Both the position numbers and the translations under genes were made by a program. Positions 17,490-27,556 of a stretch of DNA of 57,725 nt are shown here, piece after piece. The notes below the pieces were generated by a model. The model saw only the letters and a program-made list of their open reading frames with translations. It ran no database searches and was not told the DNA's origin. The DNA is from Algibacillus agarilyticus. Its GTDB lineage: Bacteria; Pseudomonadota; Gammaproteobacteria; Enterobacterales; Alteromonadaceae. The stretch spans positions 1-57,725 of the forward strand of contig NZ_QMED01000031.1 in assembly GCF_003286125.1 (NCBI RefSeq). The letters are read 5' to 3'. How positions within the stretch are numbered: position 1 is the first letter of the stretch; every line of letters begins with the position of its first letter.

Positions 17490-18599
17490 ATGAGAGCATT
17501 AAAACACGTTGCCGTTTGGCATGATGTGACTACTGACCTTTTTCAACAAGAGATCGCACCGTTAGCTGAACCTGCTATTTTAAAAGGGTTAGTTAAGCAC
17601 TGGCCGCTGGTTGAGTGTCATATACAAGATAAAAATCACCGATCCACTAACCCACAAGATAATACGCAAAGTACTCGTTTAAATAATGGCGAAACACTTA
17701 ACCATTCTGGGTTATTTGATCTGTTGTCGATGCATTATGTGGGCGGTGATGTTCGCATGGCTGAAATTAAACCCGGTCAAAAAACACAGTTCTATTATAA
17801 CTCTGCTTTTAATGGTTTTAATTTTGAACGCAAGGTTGAGAGTTACAGTCAGTTTATAGCTAGTTTAACAAATTATGCACACGCTATTGAGCAAAACCCA
17901 CAGGGGTTAAATCAAGGTGCGGTTGCTATTCAAAGTGCACCCTTAAAAGATTATTTTCCTACATTAGTTGCCCAGCATGAAATGGCGTTATTTAACAAGG
18001 CGACGACTGAACCTCGTTTTTGGCTGGGTAATAAATCGACAGTCGTGGCGCATTATGACGATGCAGATAACATTGCGTGTGTCGTCGCGGGTGAGCGCCA
18101 AGTCACGTTGTTTCCACCCGAACAAATAAGTCATTTATATGTTGGCCCTTTGCAATTTACGCCAGCGGGGGCGCCTGTCAGTATGGTGGATTTGTCTGAG
18201 CCCGATTTTGAAAAGTATCCATTATTTAAACAAGCATTAAATCATGCGCTAGTGGCTAACCTTGAACCCGGCGACGCGTTATATATTCCGCGTTTATGGT
18301 GGCATCATGTGCAAGCACTCAGTGATATTAATATGTTAATTAACTTTTGGGCTGGTGGCTCAATTGCAGCCACAAATAAACCAGTGCCTATGGATGCGAT
18401 GTTGCTTGCCATGTTAACGATACGTGATTTACCAACGGCACAAAAAAAAGCTTGGCAGGCTTTTTTTGATCATTATGTTTTTGAACACCATGAACAGAGC
18501 CATCAGCATATACCTGAGCCTATAAAAGGTATTTTAGCGCCGTTATCGTCTGAACAAATGACGAATATTAAAAAGTGGCTTAGCAGCCAGTTAACTTAA
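17490..18599 (+). CDS. Cupin-like (JmjC/Cupin_8) domain protein of the chitin locus
   Basis: 369 residues. The ATG at 17490 follows a strong GGGGGGGAATA ribosome site; a longer frame from the GTG at 17466 would place that site inside the coding region. The central and C-terminal part is a Cupin_8/JmjC-like double-stranded beta-helix. Candidate iron ligands are His and Asp in AHYDDADN and a His in LWWHHV, together with the PGDALYIPRLWWH signature. Such proteins are usually 2-oxoglutarate/Fe(II) hydroxylases. Cupin-like genes often sit next to carbohydrate TonB receptors in Alteromonadales, but their substrate is unknown. It lies 3 bp upstream of the hexosaminidase gene. Confidence 0.82.
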   Translation: MRALKHVAVWHDVTTDLFQQEIAPLAEPAILKGLVKHWPLVECHIQDKNHRSTNPQDNTQSTRLNNGETLNHSGLFDLLSMHYVGGDVRMAEIKPGQKTQFYYNSAFNGFNFERKVESYSQFIASLTNYAHAIEQNPQGLNQGAVAIQSAPLKDYFPTLVAQHEMALFNKATTEPRFWLGNKSTVVAHYDDADNIACVVAGERQVTLFPPEQISHLYVGPLQFTPAGAPVSMVDLSEPDFEKYPLFKQALNHALVANLEPGDALYIPRLWWHHVQALSDINMLINFWAGGSIAATNKPVPMDAMLLAMLTIRDLPTAQKKAWQAFFDHYVFEHHEQSHQHIPEPIKGILAPLSSEQMTNIKKWLSSQLT

Positions 18600-18602
18600 T
18601 TT

Positions 18603-21527
18603 ATGAGATTTATTATGTCAGTAAAATTTGCATGGTTATCCGCTCACGACTTGATTCGTTTTCTCTTTCCGATGTTTAGCAGCATGACTAAAATACGGCT
18701 TACACCGGTTAAATGGGTTGCTACGTTTTTAACCCCGATAATTGCCAGGTGTACAAGTCAGCTGCTTCGTATTGTGTTCAGCTTAGCGGGCGCATTTTTA
18801 ATCAGCGGCTGTGGTGCCGACAATGACCATTCTCAATCTAACTCAGGCCAACAAGTTGCACCGTTGTTTTTAGCGACGGCCACTCAACAAGATATAGATG
18901 ATATTGCGCAACATTTACAAGTGACTTATCAACAAATAGATAATAGCCCTTCTGCCGAATGTGATCCTGATATTGAAAACGGCTCTTGTTTTCGAGTTGA
19001 TTTATTATTAACAGCGCCTAACGCGATTAAAGTGAAAGATTGGCAAATTTACTTTAGCCAAATAACCCCAATTCAAAAATCAGTTAGTAATGACTTTACG
19101 ATCACCCATATAAACGGTGATTTACACCAAATAAACCTAAGCGATAAATTTACTGGTTTTGCGGCTGGCGAGCAAAAAGTGATTACTTTTTACGCCAACT
19201 TCTGGTCGCTGTCGGAAACCGATGCGTTACCCAATTATATTGTCGCGAGTGCTCAGCATAAAAATGAATTAACACCCGCTATTGAACCAAGAGTGATTAA
19301 AAGTACGCAGGTTAAAATAGATCCTGAAACCGGCTTAGAAATATTACCTTACGTCGCTGAATTTACCGATGAAGAAAAACAATTTAAACGCACCGCAGAT
19401 GATCAAACTAAATGGTTAACTGCCGAGCGTCTATACGAGCGTAATCTTACTTACGACTTCAGTGCTTTCACTCAAGTTTCACCGTTAAATAAAACCATAC
19501 AACAACAAATCATTCCAACACCGACTCAGGTGAAATTTAGCAAAGCCGGTACAGTACTGGATACTTCGGTTGGTTTAAAAGTGAACTACCATGGCCTTCA
19601 AGCGATTAATGAACATAACGTTAATCATATGCCCGCTGATATTCAAGCTGCGTTATCGAGGTTAGCCGCGCTAGGGTTAATGCAAAAGCCAAACGGTGGA
19701 GTACCGCTTAATATCGTGGTTAATCCAAGTCAGCAAGAGCAAGATGCTAAGCCACTAGGATCTTATCAATTACGTATTCAAGCAGAACAAATTACGATCA
19801 CGGCTGATGATCCATCTGGTGCTTTTTATGGCTTACAAAGTCTTGCTAGCTTGTATCGATTGGATAGTCAGCAGTTACCGATTGGTGACATTATAGATCA
19901 ACCGCATTATGAATTTAGAGGCGTGTTAGTTGATGTTGCACGTAATTTTCGAGACAAAGGGTTTATTTTAAAATTATTAGATCAAATGTCGGCCTATAAA
20001 TTAAACAAATTACATTTACATTTAGGTGATGATGAAGGTTGGCGCTTAGAAATTCCGTCGTTACCTGAATTAACGGAATTGAGCAGCAAGCGGTGTTTTG
20101 ATTTAAAAGAGCAGTATTGTTTAATGCCACAATTAGGCGCAGGGCTCGATCCTACGAGTGAAGTGAATGGTTATTATTCGGTAGCCGATTACCAAGAAAT
20201 TTTGCAAGCAGCGAGTGCTCGTCATATTCAAGTGATCCCATCACTCGATATGCCAGGCCACTCGCGTGCCGCGGTAAAAGCAATGACAGCCCGATATAAC
20301 AAATACATGGCCCAAGAAGACAAAGAGAAAGCTGAGCAATATTTATTGCATGATCCACTCGATACGACTCGCTATTCATCAGTACAACACTATAACGACA
20401 ATACCATCAATGTGTGTCTTGCTTCTTCGTACGCGTTTGTCGCTGAGGTGATGCAACAAGTTAAACTGATACATCAACAAGCCGGACAGCCACTGACTCG
20501 CTATCATATCGGAGCGGATGAAACAGCAGGGGCTTGGGTATCATCACCTGCATGTCATCAATTTTTAGCGACCAATGAAGAGGGTATTACTGAGGTAAGC
20601 CAATTAGGTGGTTATTTTATAGAACGAGTCGCTAATTTATTAGCATCTATGGATATTGAAACAGCCGCTTGGAGTGATGGCCTATCACACACTCGCCAAA
20701 CTAAAATGCCGGCAGTGGTTCAAGCGAATGCTTGGAGTTTATTAATGTGGGATGGTCATCATTCGGCGCATGAATTAGCAAACCGTAATTGGCAAGTCGT
20801 GTTATCAACACCGGATGTTTTGTATTTTGATTTTCCTTATGAAGCCGATCCTAAAGAGCATGGTTATTATTGGGCATCGCGACATATTAATAGCGAAAAA
20901 ATATTTCAATTTATGCCTGATAATTTACCTATTCATGCCGAGTTTTGGTTAGACCGTGAAGACAAACCTTATGTTGCAAACGATACGTTAAAAGCAGACA
21001 AAACTGGAAAATTAATTTCACAACCGTTAGAGCAGGGTAGGCAGTTTGCAGGTATTCAAGGTCAGTTGTGGAGTGAAAATACGCGAACCAACCAAACCGC
21101 AGAATACAAATTATTCCCGCGTTTATTATCACTCGCTGAGCGTGCTTGGCATCAAGCTAAATGGGCGGTGCCATATGATCATAAAGGCTTTGTTTATAGT
21201 CAAAACACCGAACGTTTTAATCAAACCTTACAAGCACAACGCGATCAAAAATGGCAGTTGTTTGCAGCGACTTTAGGTTTAAAAGAGTTTGCAAAATTAG
21301 AACGTGCAGGTGTGCATTATCGCTTACCCACGGTGGGTGCAAAAATTATCAATGAAACCCTGTTTGCTAATATTGCTTACCCAGGGTTAGCTATTGAATA
21401 CCAAATAGATGACGGTGAATGGTTAACTTATCACACGCCTGTAAAAATAACGGGTGATGTTTGGGTGCGTACTAAAACACAAGATGGCCAACGTTTTGGG
21501 CGTAAATTACGTGTTACAAGCCCATAG
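18603..21527 (+). CDS. GH20 beta-N-acetylhexosaminidase lipoprotein
   Basis: 974 residues. After an unusually long N-terminus, a hydrophobic segment ends in a lipobox (FLISGC, Cys near residue 70), suggesting outer-membrane anchoring. Domains in order: chitobiase N-terminal carbohydrate-binding-like domain (~95-270), GH20b (~300-430), the GH20 TIM barrel (~435-840), and a chitobiase C-terminal Ig-like domain (~885-974). The catalytic pair Asp639-Glu640 is present in YHIGADETAG. It releases GlcNAc from chitobiose and longer oligomers. The true start could be at a later ATG such as that of MFSSMTK, giving a more usual signal peptide. In the same NagR-controlled neighbourhood, directly after the cupin gene. 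Confidence 0.92.
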   Translation: MRFIMSVKFAWLSAHDLIRFLFPMFSSMTKIRLTPVKWVATFLTPIIARCTSQLLRIVFSLAGAFLISGCGADNDHSQSNSGQQVAPLFLATATQQDIDDIAQHLQVTYQQIDNSPSAECDPDIENGSCFRVDLLLTAPNAIKVKDWQIYFSQITPIQKSVSNDFTITHINGDLHQINLSDKFTGFAAGEQKVITFYANFWSLSETDALPNYIVASAQHKNELTPAIEPRVIKSTQVKIDPETGLEILPYVAEFTDEEKQFKRTADDQTKWLTAERLYERNLTYDFSAFTQVSPLNKTIQQQIIPTPTQVKFSKAGTVLDTSVGLKVNYHGLQAINEHNVNHMPADIQAALSRLAALGLMQKPNGGVPLNIVVNPSQQEQDAKPLGSYQLRIQAEQITITADDPSGAFYGLQSLASLYRLDSQQLPIGDIIDQPHYEFRGVLVDVARNFRDKGFILKLLDQMSAYKLNKLHLHLGDDEGWRLEIPSLPELTELSSKRCFDLKEQYCLMPQLGAGLDPTSEVNGYYSVADYQEILQAASARHIQVIPSLDMPGHSRAAVKAMTARYNKYMAQEDKEKAEQYLLHDPLDTTRYSSVQHYNDNTINVCLASSYAFVAEVMQQVKLIHQQAGQPLTRYHIGADETAGAWVSSPACHQFLATNEEGITEVSQLGGYFIERVANLLASMDIETAAWSDGLSHTRQTKMPAVVQANAWSLLMWDGHHSAHELANRNWQVVLSTPDVLYFDFPYEADPKEHGYYWASRHINSEKIFQFMPDNLPIHAEFWLDREDKPYVANDTLKADKTGKLISQPLEQGRQFAGIQGQLWSENTRTNQTAEYKLFPRLLSLAERAWHQAKWAVPYDHKGFVYSQNTERFNQTLQAQRDQKWQLFAATLGLKEFAKLERAGVHYRLPTVGAKIINETLFANIAYPGLAIEYQIDDGEWLTYHTPVKITGDVWVRTKTQDGQRFGRKLRVTSP

Positions 21528-21646
21528 TGTATATATGGACCGTGCCTAAATAAATTTTAACTTGATAATAATCAAATAGTTAGTCTTGTTTGTTATCAAG
21601 GTTATCGAAAAGAAAATAAAAAGTAAATTTTAATGTAAATAACAAA

Positions 21647-21660
21647 TGACAACGCTGTCA
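21647..21660. promoter_or_regulatory. NagR operator 3, before the nagK operon
   Basis: TGACAACGCTGTCA extended to a 20-bp palindrome AAATGACAACGCTGTCATTT. It lies 101 bp upstream of the nagK start codon and is identical in core to operator 2. Confidence 0.9.
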
Positions 21661-21760
21661 TTTGTGTTAGTATATTTATATTGAGATTCAATCAACGGGC
21701 AAACATTCAAGATCTAGCTGAATGTTTTCACGTGAAAAGTCAGCGTGACACGAGGTCAAA

Positions 21761-22669
21761 ATGCTAACAAGCGATATTAATAAAAACGAACTATTCTTGG
21801 GGATCGATGGTGGTGGCACTAAGTGCAAAGCGATTGTGGTTAACCGTGATAATGCGATTTTAGGCACCGGGATTTCAGGACCGGGCAATCCACTACATGG
21901 CTTTGAACAAGCTGCAAATTCAATTGAAGAATCTGCCAAGCTTGCCTTAGCTGATGCTGGCCTACAGCATATAGCATTGCACGAAATTCCGGCGGGTGTT
22001 GGCTTAGCGGGTGTTAATTTACCTGTCTTATATAAACAAATGAATGAATGGCTACATCCATTTAAAGAAATGTATTTAGCCACTGATTTGCTTATTGCTT
22101 GCCTTGGCGCTCATCAGGGTGAGTATGGCGCCGTTATGATCACGGGAACCGGTTCTTGTGGTTTTGCCCATGTTGATGATGACGTGTTTATGTTGGGTGG
22201 ACATGGTTTTCCGCATGGAGATAAAGGCAGTGGTGCCTGGACTGGTTTTCAGGCTGCCAAGCAAGTTTTGTTATCTTTAGATCAATTAATTCCTGCTACT
22301 GCACTAACGCCAAAATTGTTAGCCCATTTAAAAGTGAATAATGCGGTTGAAATGGTTGAAGTTATCGCGGGTAAACCGGCTGCTTTTTTTGCTGAATTTG
22401 CCCGTGATGTTTATGAAGCCGCAAGGGCTGGTGACGATATAGCACGCGCCATTGTGCAAGAGGGCGCTGGTTATATTAGTCAACTTGCGAGAAAACTATT
22501 AACAAAAAATCCTCCTCGTATTTCATTGATTGGCGGTTTAACTCCAGTCATTACACCTTGGTTAGACGCTGATGTGCAAGAAACATTATCGGCTCCTTTA
22601 TCTCCCCCTGAAATGGGGTCGGTTATCTATGCTCGCCAGCAACAAGCTAAACAAAGCAAAATCTCATAA
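21761..22669 (+). CDS. nagK: N-acetylglucosamine kinase (BadF/BadG/BcrA/BcrD type)
   Basis: 302 residues, typical length for the ASKHA-fold GlcNAc kinases. The phosphate-1 motif LGIDGGGTKCKAIVV lies at residues ~12-26, a DLLIACLGAH segment at ~107-116, and the phosphate-2 region ITGTGSCGF at ~127-135. A late SLIGGLTPVITPWL segment supplies the adenosine motif. It phosphorylates cytoplasmic GlcNAc to GlcNAc-6-P. This corresponds to the NagK described for Shewanella chitin pathways rather than E. coli NagK (ROK family). First gene of a four-gene operon, with 16 bp to nagB-II; a GAGG ribosome site precedes the ATG. Confidence 0.88.
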   Translation: MLTSDINKNELFLGIDGGGTKCKAIVVNRDNAILGTGISGPGNPLHGFEQAANSIEESAKLALADAGLQHIALHEIPAGVGLAGVNLPVLYKQMNEWLHPFKEMYLATDLLIACLGAHQGEYGAVMITGTGSCGFAHVDDDVFMLGGHGFPHGDKGSGAWTGFQAAKQVLLSLDQLIPATALTPKLLAHLKVNNAVEMVEVIAGKPAAFFAEFARDVYEAARAGDDIARAIVQEGAGYISQLARKLLTKNPPRISLIGGLTPVITPWLDADVQETLSAPLSPPEMGSVIYARQQQAKQSKIS

Positions 22670-22685
22670 GAGTTAAGGTTTAATT

Positions 22686-23687
22686 ATGCAAACACAAACA
22701 ATAATGGAAAAAGAAGCGGCGCAAGCGCCAAGTGTCATTAAAAATCAAATGATAGCGAATCAACCCTTAGCGGCTAAAATTGGCGCAACATTGCGTGAGA
22801 TCGCGCCTAAGTCGGTTATGATCATCGGCCGTGGTTCTTCCGATCATGCGGGTGTATTTGGTAAATACTTAATTGAAATTGAAGTGGGTATTCCGGTTAG
22901 CTCTGCCGCGCCTTCTGTTGCGAGTATTTACGGTAAAAAATTGCAATTAGAAAATACGTTAGTCATTGTTATATCTCAATCTGGCCGAAGCCCAGACATC
23001 ATTGCTCAAGCTCAAATGGCTAAAGACGCCGGTGCGTATTGTGTGGCCTTAGTTAATGATGAAACATCACCATTGGGAGATATTGTTGATGAGGTATTAC
23101 CGTTAAAAGCAGGCGCTGAAATCTCAGTCGCAGCGACTAAGAGTTATTTAGCGACATTATCGGCGATTGCACATTTAGTGGCTAATTGGACACAAAACGA
23201 TCCCTTAATTAATGCATTAGCTGAGTTGCCAGCCGCAATGGAAAATATGATTGCCTCACCTGCACAATTAACGCCGGAATCGGTTGCTAGTGTTAAAAAT
23301 ATGGTGGTATTAGGTCGTGGTCTCGGGTTTTCAATTGCGAAAGAAATGGCGCTTAAATTAAAAGAAGTCTGCAGTATTCACGCAGAAGCTTTTAGTAGTG
23401 CTGAATTTTTACATGGGCCTGTTACGTTGGTCGAGCAGGGCTTAGCTATTCTAAATTGTGCTGTTAATGACGAAAGTGCAGCTCCACATCAAGAGCAAAT
23501 TGAAGAGGTGATTGCACGGGGAGCCGATCTTATTCATTTGCGTCAAAATGATGCCATTGTGCACCCACGTTTAGCGCCTTTAGTTGTGTTACAACGCTTT
23601 TATTTAGACGTTGCTAAAGTCGCCGTGAGCCGAGGCTTTAATCCTGATGAGCCTAAAGGGCTAAAAAAAGTAACAAGGACTTTATAA
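22686..23687 (+). CDS. nagB-II: Glucosamine-6-phosphate deaminase, SIS-domain type (NagB-II)
   Basis: 333 residues with two SIS domains (~35-165 and ~200-320), related to the isomerase half of GlmS but without the glutaminase domain. Sugar-phosphate contacts are visible in IIGRGSSDHAG, VISQSGRSPD and EAFSSAEFLHGP. In Shewanella this family replaces classical NagB, converting GlcN-6-P to fructose-6-P plus ammonia (established). No classical NagB gene is present in the window. The stop codon directly abuts the nagA ATG. Confidence 0.88.
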   Translation: MQTQTIMEKEAAQAPSVIKNQMIANQPLAAKIGATLREIAPKSVMIIGRGSSDHAGVFGKYLIEIEVGIPVSSAAPSVASIYGKKLQLENTLVIVISQSGRSPDIIAQAQMAKDAGAYCVALVNDETSPLGDIVDEVLPLKAGAEISVAATKSYLATLSAIAHLVANWTQNDPLINALAELPAAMENMIASPAQLTPESVASVKNMVVLGRGLGFSIAKEMALKLKEVCSIHAEAFSSAEFLHGPVTLVEQGLAILNCAVNDESAAPHQEQIEEVIARGADLIHLRQNDAIVHPRLAPLVVLQRFYLDVAKVAVSRGFNPDEPKGLKKVTRTL

Positions 23688-24824
23688 ATGCCAGTGCAAC
23701 GAATTCATGCCGCTAAATTATTTAATGGTGAAGACTTTCTGTTTGATCAAGTATTAACCATTGAACACGGTAAAATTGTCGCGATAGATAATGATCTGAC
23801 TCAGGTAGATAAAAGTTTGCATGGTTTGGTTGTACCGGGTTTTATTGATTTACAAGTTAATGGCGGTGGCGGTGTGTTATTTAATAGCACACCTACGGTA
23901 GAAGGGCTCGCCACGATCATGCAAGCGCATGCCAAATATGGCACAACGGCCATGTTACCTACGTTGATTACGGATACAATAGACGTCATGCGGCAAGCCG
24001 CAGATAGTATCGCCCAAGCGATAGCCGAAAATGTACCGGGTATTATCGGGGTACATTTTGAAGGGCCTCATTTGTCGGTAGCTAAAAAAGGTGCGCACAG
24101 CGCGGCGTATATTCGACCGATTTCAGATGCTGAGTGGCAAGTATTATCACGTCAAGATTTAGGCAAGGTTATCGTAACGCTCGCACCTGAAAACGTGTTA
24201 CCGGCAGATATTGAAAAAATGCTCAATATCGGGATCCATATTTGCTTAGGTCATACCAATGCGGATTATGCAACGGCACAAAAAGCAATAGATAACGGTG
24301 CCAGCGGTTTTACCCATTTATTTAATGCCATGTCGCCATGGCTCGGTCGCGAACCCGGGGTGGTGGGTGCTGCACTATTAAATGATCAAACCAGTTGTGG
24401 TTTAATCGTGGATGGTCAACATGTTGATTACACTAGCTGCCAACTTGCGATTAAAACCAAGCCCGCGGGTAAAATTTTTTTAGTGACTGATGCGATGCCT
24501 CCGGTCGGCACTGCCGATACTGAATTTGCTTTTTTTGACCGAACTGTTTATTTAGCCGATGGCCAATTAACATCGACCACCGGTGAACTAGCAGGATCCG
24601 TGCTCGATATGGCGACAGCCGTGCGCAATACGGTAAAACAAGTTAACTTGCCGTTAGCTGACGCATTAAAAATGGCTGCTAGGTATCCCGCCGACTATAT
24701 TAAACAATTGCCGTTGCGTGGGGTGCTTGCGATTAATAGCCAAGCCGATTTTGTTGAACTCGATGAAGACCAGCATGTACTCAGTACATGGATTAATGGC
24801 GAGCAAGTCTATTCGCTCAATTAA
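23688..24824 (+). CDS. nagA: N-acetylglucosamine-6-phosphate deacetylase
   Basis: 378 residues, an amidohydrolase-fold TIM barrel. Motifs seen: FIDLQVNGGGG, the metal-binding HFEGPHLS, LGHTNADY, GFTHLFNAM (substrate-binding His), REPGVVGAAL, and the catalytic Asp268 in LVTDAMPPVG. It deacetylates GlcNAc-6-P to GlcN-6-P, which the preceding NagB-II then deaminates. Immediately follows nagB-II with no gap, so the two are almost certainly co-translated. Confidence 0.95.
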   Translation: MPVQRIHAAKLFNGEDFLFDQVLTIEHGKIVAIDNDLTQVDKSLHGLVVPGFIDLQVNGGGGVLFNSTPTVEGLATIMQAHAKYGTTAMLPTLITDTIDVMRQAADSIAQAIAENVPGIIGVHFEGPHLSVAKKGAHSAAYIRPISDAEWQVLSRQDLGKVIVTLAPENVLPADIEKMLNIGIHICLGHTNADYATAQKAIDNGASGFTHLFNAMSPWLGREPGVVGAALLNDQTSCGLIVDGQHVDYTSCQLAIKTKPAGKIFLVTDAMPPVGTADTEFAFFDRTVYLADGQLTSTTGELAGSVLDMATAVRNTVKQVNLPLADALKMAARYPADYIKQLPLRGVLAINSQADFVELDEDQHVLSTWINGEQVYSLN

Positions 24825-24888
24825 ACTCATCAAGTGAGTTAATCAAGTATATGCTCATAACCTAAAAGATAAGCGTGAGGAAGTAACG

Positions 24889-26184
24889 ATGACAACCGAA
24901 GTAATTGATACACCAACTAAAAGCAGCGTTGTGCCAATGGGCATTGTTGCGATGTTGTTTTTCATTCTAGGGTTTGCTACGTGGTTAAATGGTTCTTTAA
25001 TGCCCTATTTAAGCCAAATATTAAAGTTAACACCGTTTCAGGGATCGTTGATTCTTTTTTCATTTTATATCGCGGTAACGTTTACGGCATTGCCGTCGGC
25101 GGCTGTCATAAAAAAAGTGGGCTATAAAAATGGCATGGCACTCGGGATGGCGGTGATGATGATAGCTGGATTGTTATTTATCCCGGCGGCTAAATCTCAA
25201 TTTTTTCCTTTATTTTTACTTGCGCAACTTGTGATGGGTACCGGACAAACTTTATTGCAAACGGCTGTTAACCCTTATGTCGTCCGTTTAGGACCAGAAG
25301 AGTCGGCGGCAGCTCGGATCAGTATTATGGGGATATTAAATAAAGGGGCAGGGGTGATTGCGCCAATGGTTTTTACCGCTTTAATTTTGAGTAACTTTAC
25401 CGATACAGTCGGCACTGAATTAAGCCAAACTCAAATCGACACGATGGCGAATAGTTTAATTTTGCCCTATTTGGGCATGGCTTTATTTATTGGTATTTTA
25501 GCTTATGCGGTTAAAAAATCACCGCTGCCTGAACTATCAAATGAAGATGAGTCGGCGGCTAATTCAACAACTGAAATTAAAACGGTTTTGTCACACCCTA
25601 ATTTAGCGTTTGGGGTTATTGCTATTTTTGTTTATGTGGCTGTAGAGGTGATTGCAGGTGATACCATCGGTACGTTTGCTCTGTCATTAGGTGTTGAAAG
25701 TTATAGTGTGATGACATCTTATACTATGATTTGTATGGTCGTTGGTTATATTTTAGGTATTGTACTTATTCCGCGTTTTATTAGCCAAGCAAAAGCCTTG
25801 ATGGTGTCGGCCATTTTGGGTTTGGTGTTTACGGTGGGTATTTTATTGGGTGATGTTAACTCTTTTATTATTGCTGATATGTTATTGGTGCCGTTTGGTG
25901 GCGCGCATTTACCCGATGTTTTGTTATTAATTGCTTTTTTAGGTTTAGCTAATGCCATTGTTTGGCCTGCTGTTTTTCCACTTGCGTTGTCTGGGTTGGG
26001 TAAATTGACGAGTACGGGGTCGGCTTTATTAGTGATGGGTATTGCGGGTGGCGCTTTTGGTCCGATGTTTTGGGGATTATTAAGTGGAGTTAGTTCGCTA
26101 CAAATGGGATATTCAGTTATGTTGCCTTGTTATTTATTCATTCTTTTTTATGCTGTTAAAGGTCATAAAATGAAAAAGAGGTAA
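24889..26184 (+). CDS. nagP: N-acetylglucosamine transporter (NagP, FHS-family MFS)
   Basis: 431 residues with twelve predicted transmembrane helices. It belongs to the fucose/glucose-galactose:H+ symporter (FHS) branch, recognisable from the first-helix motif FILGFATWLNGSLMPYL and the LLQTAVNPYVVRLGP segment. NagP of this type replaces the PTS for GlcNAc in Alteromonadales (established for Shewanella), matching the presence of a kinase in the operon. The 64-bp gap from nagA has a short ACTCA/TGAGT hairpin and a GAGGAAG ribosome site. Last gene of the operon; a strong terminator follows. Confidence 0.92.
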   Translation: MTTEVIDTPTKSSVVPMGIVAMLFFILGFATWLNGSLMPYLSQILKLTPFQGSLILFSFYIAVTFTALPSAAVIKKVGYKNGMALGMAVMMIAGLLFIPAAKSQFFPLFLLAQLVMGTGQTLLQTAVNPYVVRLGPEESAAARISIMGILNKGAGVIAPMVFTALILSNFTDTVGTELSQTQIDTMANSLILPYLGMALFIGILAYAVKKSPLPELSNEDESAANSTTEIKTVLSHPNLAFGVIAIFVYVAVEVIAGDTIGTFALSLGVESYSVMTSYTMICMVVGYILGIVLIPRFISQAKALMVSAILGLVFTVGILLGDVNSFIIADMLLVPFGGAHLPDVLLLIAFLGLANAIVWPAVFPLALSGLGKLTSTGSALLVMGIAGGAFGPMFWGLLSGVSSLQMGYSVMLPCYLFILFYAVKGHKMKKR

Positions 26185-26211
26185 TGACTTTTACCTTGCT
26201 TTTATCGATTA

Positions 26212-26248
26212 AAGCTCGACGTTTAAATAAGAACGTCGAGCTTTTTTT
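26212..26248 (+). terminator. Rho-independent terminator closing the nag operon
   Basis: Long perfect stem AAGCTCGACGTT / AACGTCGAGCTT with an 8-base loop and a run of T. It separates the nag genes from the convergent cfa operon. Confidence 0.93.
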
Positions 26249-26317
26249 CGCATATAGTTAAAGTGACTGGTTACACTCCCCAATCAATAATTGATTGCCT
26301 GAAATCGTTGTAATCAA

Positions 26318-27547
26318 TTACTTGCGGGCGACGACATGAACGGTACTGATCGAACGGGCTAAAAATGCACCCTCGCAATAATGTAAATAATAATTCCATA
26401 GCTTTTTGAACGTTTCATCATAACCCAGTTGCTTGAGTTCAGGCCATGCGGCATTAAAACGTTGATTCCAATCGTTGACTGTTCTCGCATAATCTAACCC
26501 AATATCGTCAATGTTTTCTACGACCATATCGGTATGCTGGGTTATGTGTTTACACATTTCGGTGATCGAAGGTAAAAAACCACCTGGGAATATATAACGT
26601 TGAATAAAATCGACGTTATTTAAATAATGTTCAAAACGTTGATCGGCAATGGTAATGGCTTGTATGAGCAATTTACCTTGAGGTTTGAGTAATGCATTGC
26701 ATTGTTCAAAAAAGGTTTGGAAAAAGTCATAGCCCACCGCTTCAATCATTTCTATCGAAACAAGCTTGTCGTATTTACCCGTTAACTCGCGGTAATCTTT
26801 TTTGAGTAAGGTTATTTTATCATTAAGGCCTAGGTTGTTGATTCTATCTTGTGCATATTGGTGTTGGGCATCTGAAATTGTCGTTGTCGTTACTTTGCAA
26901 CCATAGTGTTGAGCCGCATAAATGGCCATGCCTCCCCAGCCCGTACCTATTTCGATAAGGTGATCGGTTGGTTTAAGCTCGAGCTTTTTGCAGATCGTAT
27001 CCAGTTTGTGTACTTGTGCTTCATCAAGTGTTGATGTATTTGAAGGGTAGATAGCGGCTGAATACATCATTTCTGGATCTAAAAAGCGTGTATATAAATC
27101 GTTGCCTAAGTCGTAATGCGCTAGAATATTCTTTTTTGAACCTGACTGCGTATTGCGATTGACGTAATGTAAAAATTTAGTTTTTAGATGACTTAACCAG
27201 CCCGCTTTTTGTTCTATCGCATCGAGCTCTTTTTGGCATTGTGCAAAAAATAAAATAACTTTAGTTAAATCGGGGCTTGACCATAAACCTTGAATATAGG
27301 CTTCTGCGGCGCCTATGCTACCGCCTCTTACAAACAAACGATACGCGGCATCATGATGAATAATGATTTGTGCATGTGTTAGTGATTCTGTATTACCTAA
27401 GCCGGTTTTAGAGGTGCCATCAATAAACAATATATGACCACTTTCGATCGTATTCAACGTGTTAAAGATGACTTGTTTGCAACGTTGGTTCATCCAGGTT
27501 TGGTAGCCATTATTTGATGTATTAACTGCTATATGTGTTTGTTGCAT
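26318..27547 (-). CDS. cfa: Cyclopropane-fatty-acyl-phospholipid synthase
   Basis: 409 residues. An N-terminal SCP-like domain precedes a SAM-dependent methyltransferase core with the SAM loop LIEIGTGWGGMAIYAA (residues ~197-212). The conserved HYDLGNDLYTRFLDPEMMYSAA and SIEMIEAVGYDFFQTFF segments are those of the CFA synthase family. It adds a methylene group across unsaturated acyl chains of membrane phospholipids. Last gene of the minus-strand operon, 9 bp after the DUF1365 gene. In ChrR/ECF11 regulons a cfa-like gene next to DUF1365 and an FAD oxidoreductase is a recurring set associated with singlet-oxygen stress and fatty-acid modification (established association). Confidence 0.92.
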   Translation of the reverse strand: MQQTHIAVNTSNNGYQTWMNQRCKQVIFNTLNTIESGHILFIDGTSKTGLGNTESLTHAQIIIHHDAAYRLFVRGGSIGAAEAYIQGLWSSPDLTKVILFFAQCQKELDAIEQKAGWLSHLKTKFLHYVNRNTQSGSKKNILAHYDLGNDLYTRFLDPEMMYSAAIYPSNTSTLDEAQVHKLDTICKKLELKPTDHLIEIGTGWGGMAIYAAQHYGCKVTTTTISDAQHQYAQDRINNLGLNDKITLLKKDYRELTGKYDKLVSIEMIEAVGYDFFQTFFEQCNALLKPQGKLLIQAITIADQRFEHYLNNVDFIQRYIFPGGFLPSITEMCKHITQHTDMVVENIDDIGLDYARTVNDWNQRFNAAWPELKQLGYDETFKKLWNYYLHYCEGAFLARSISTVHVVARK

Positions 27548-27556
27548 AATTACCTC

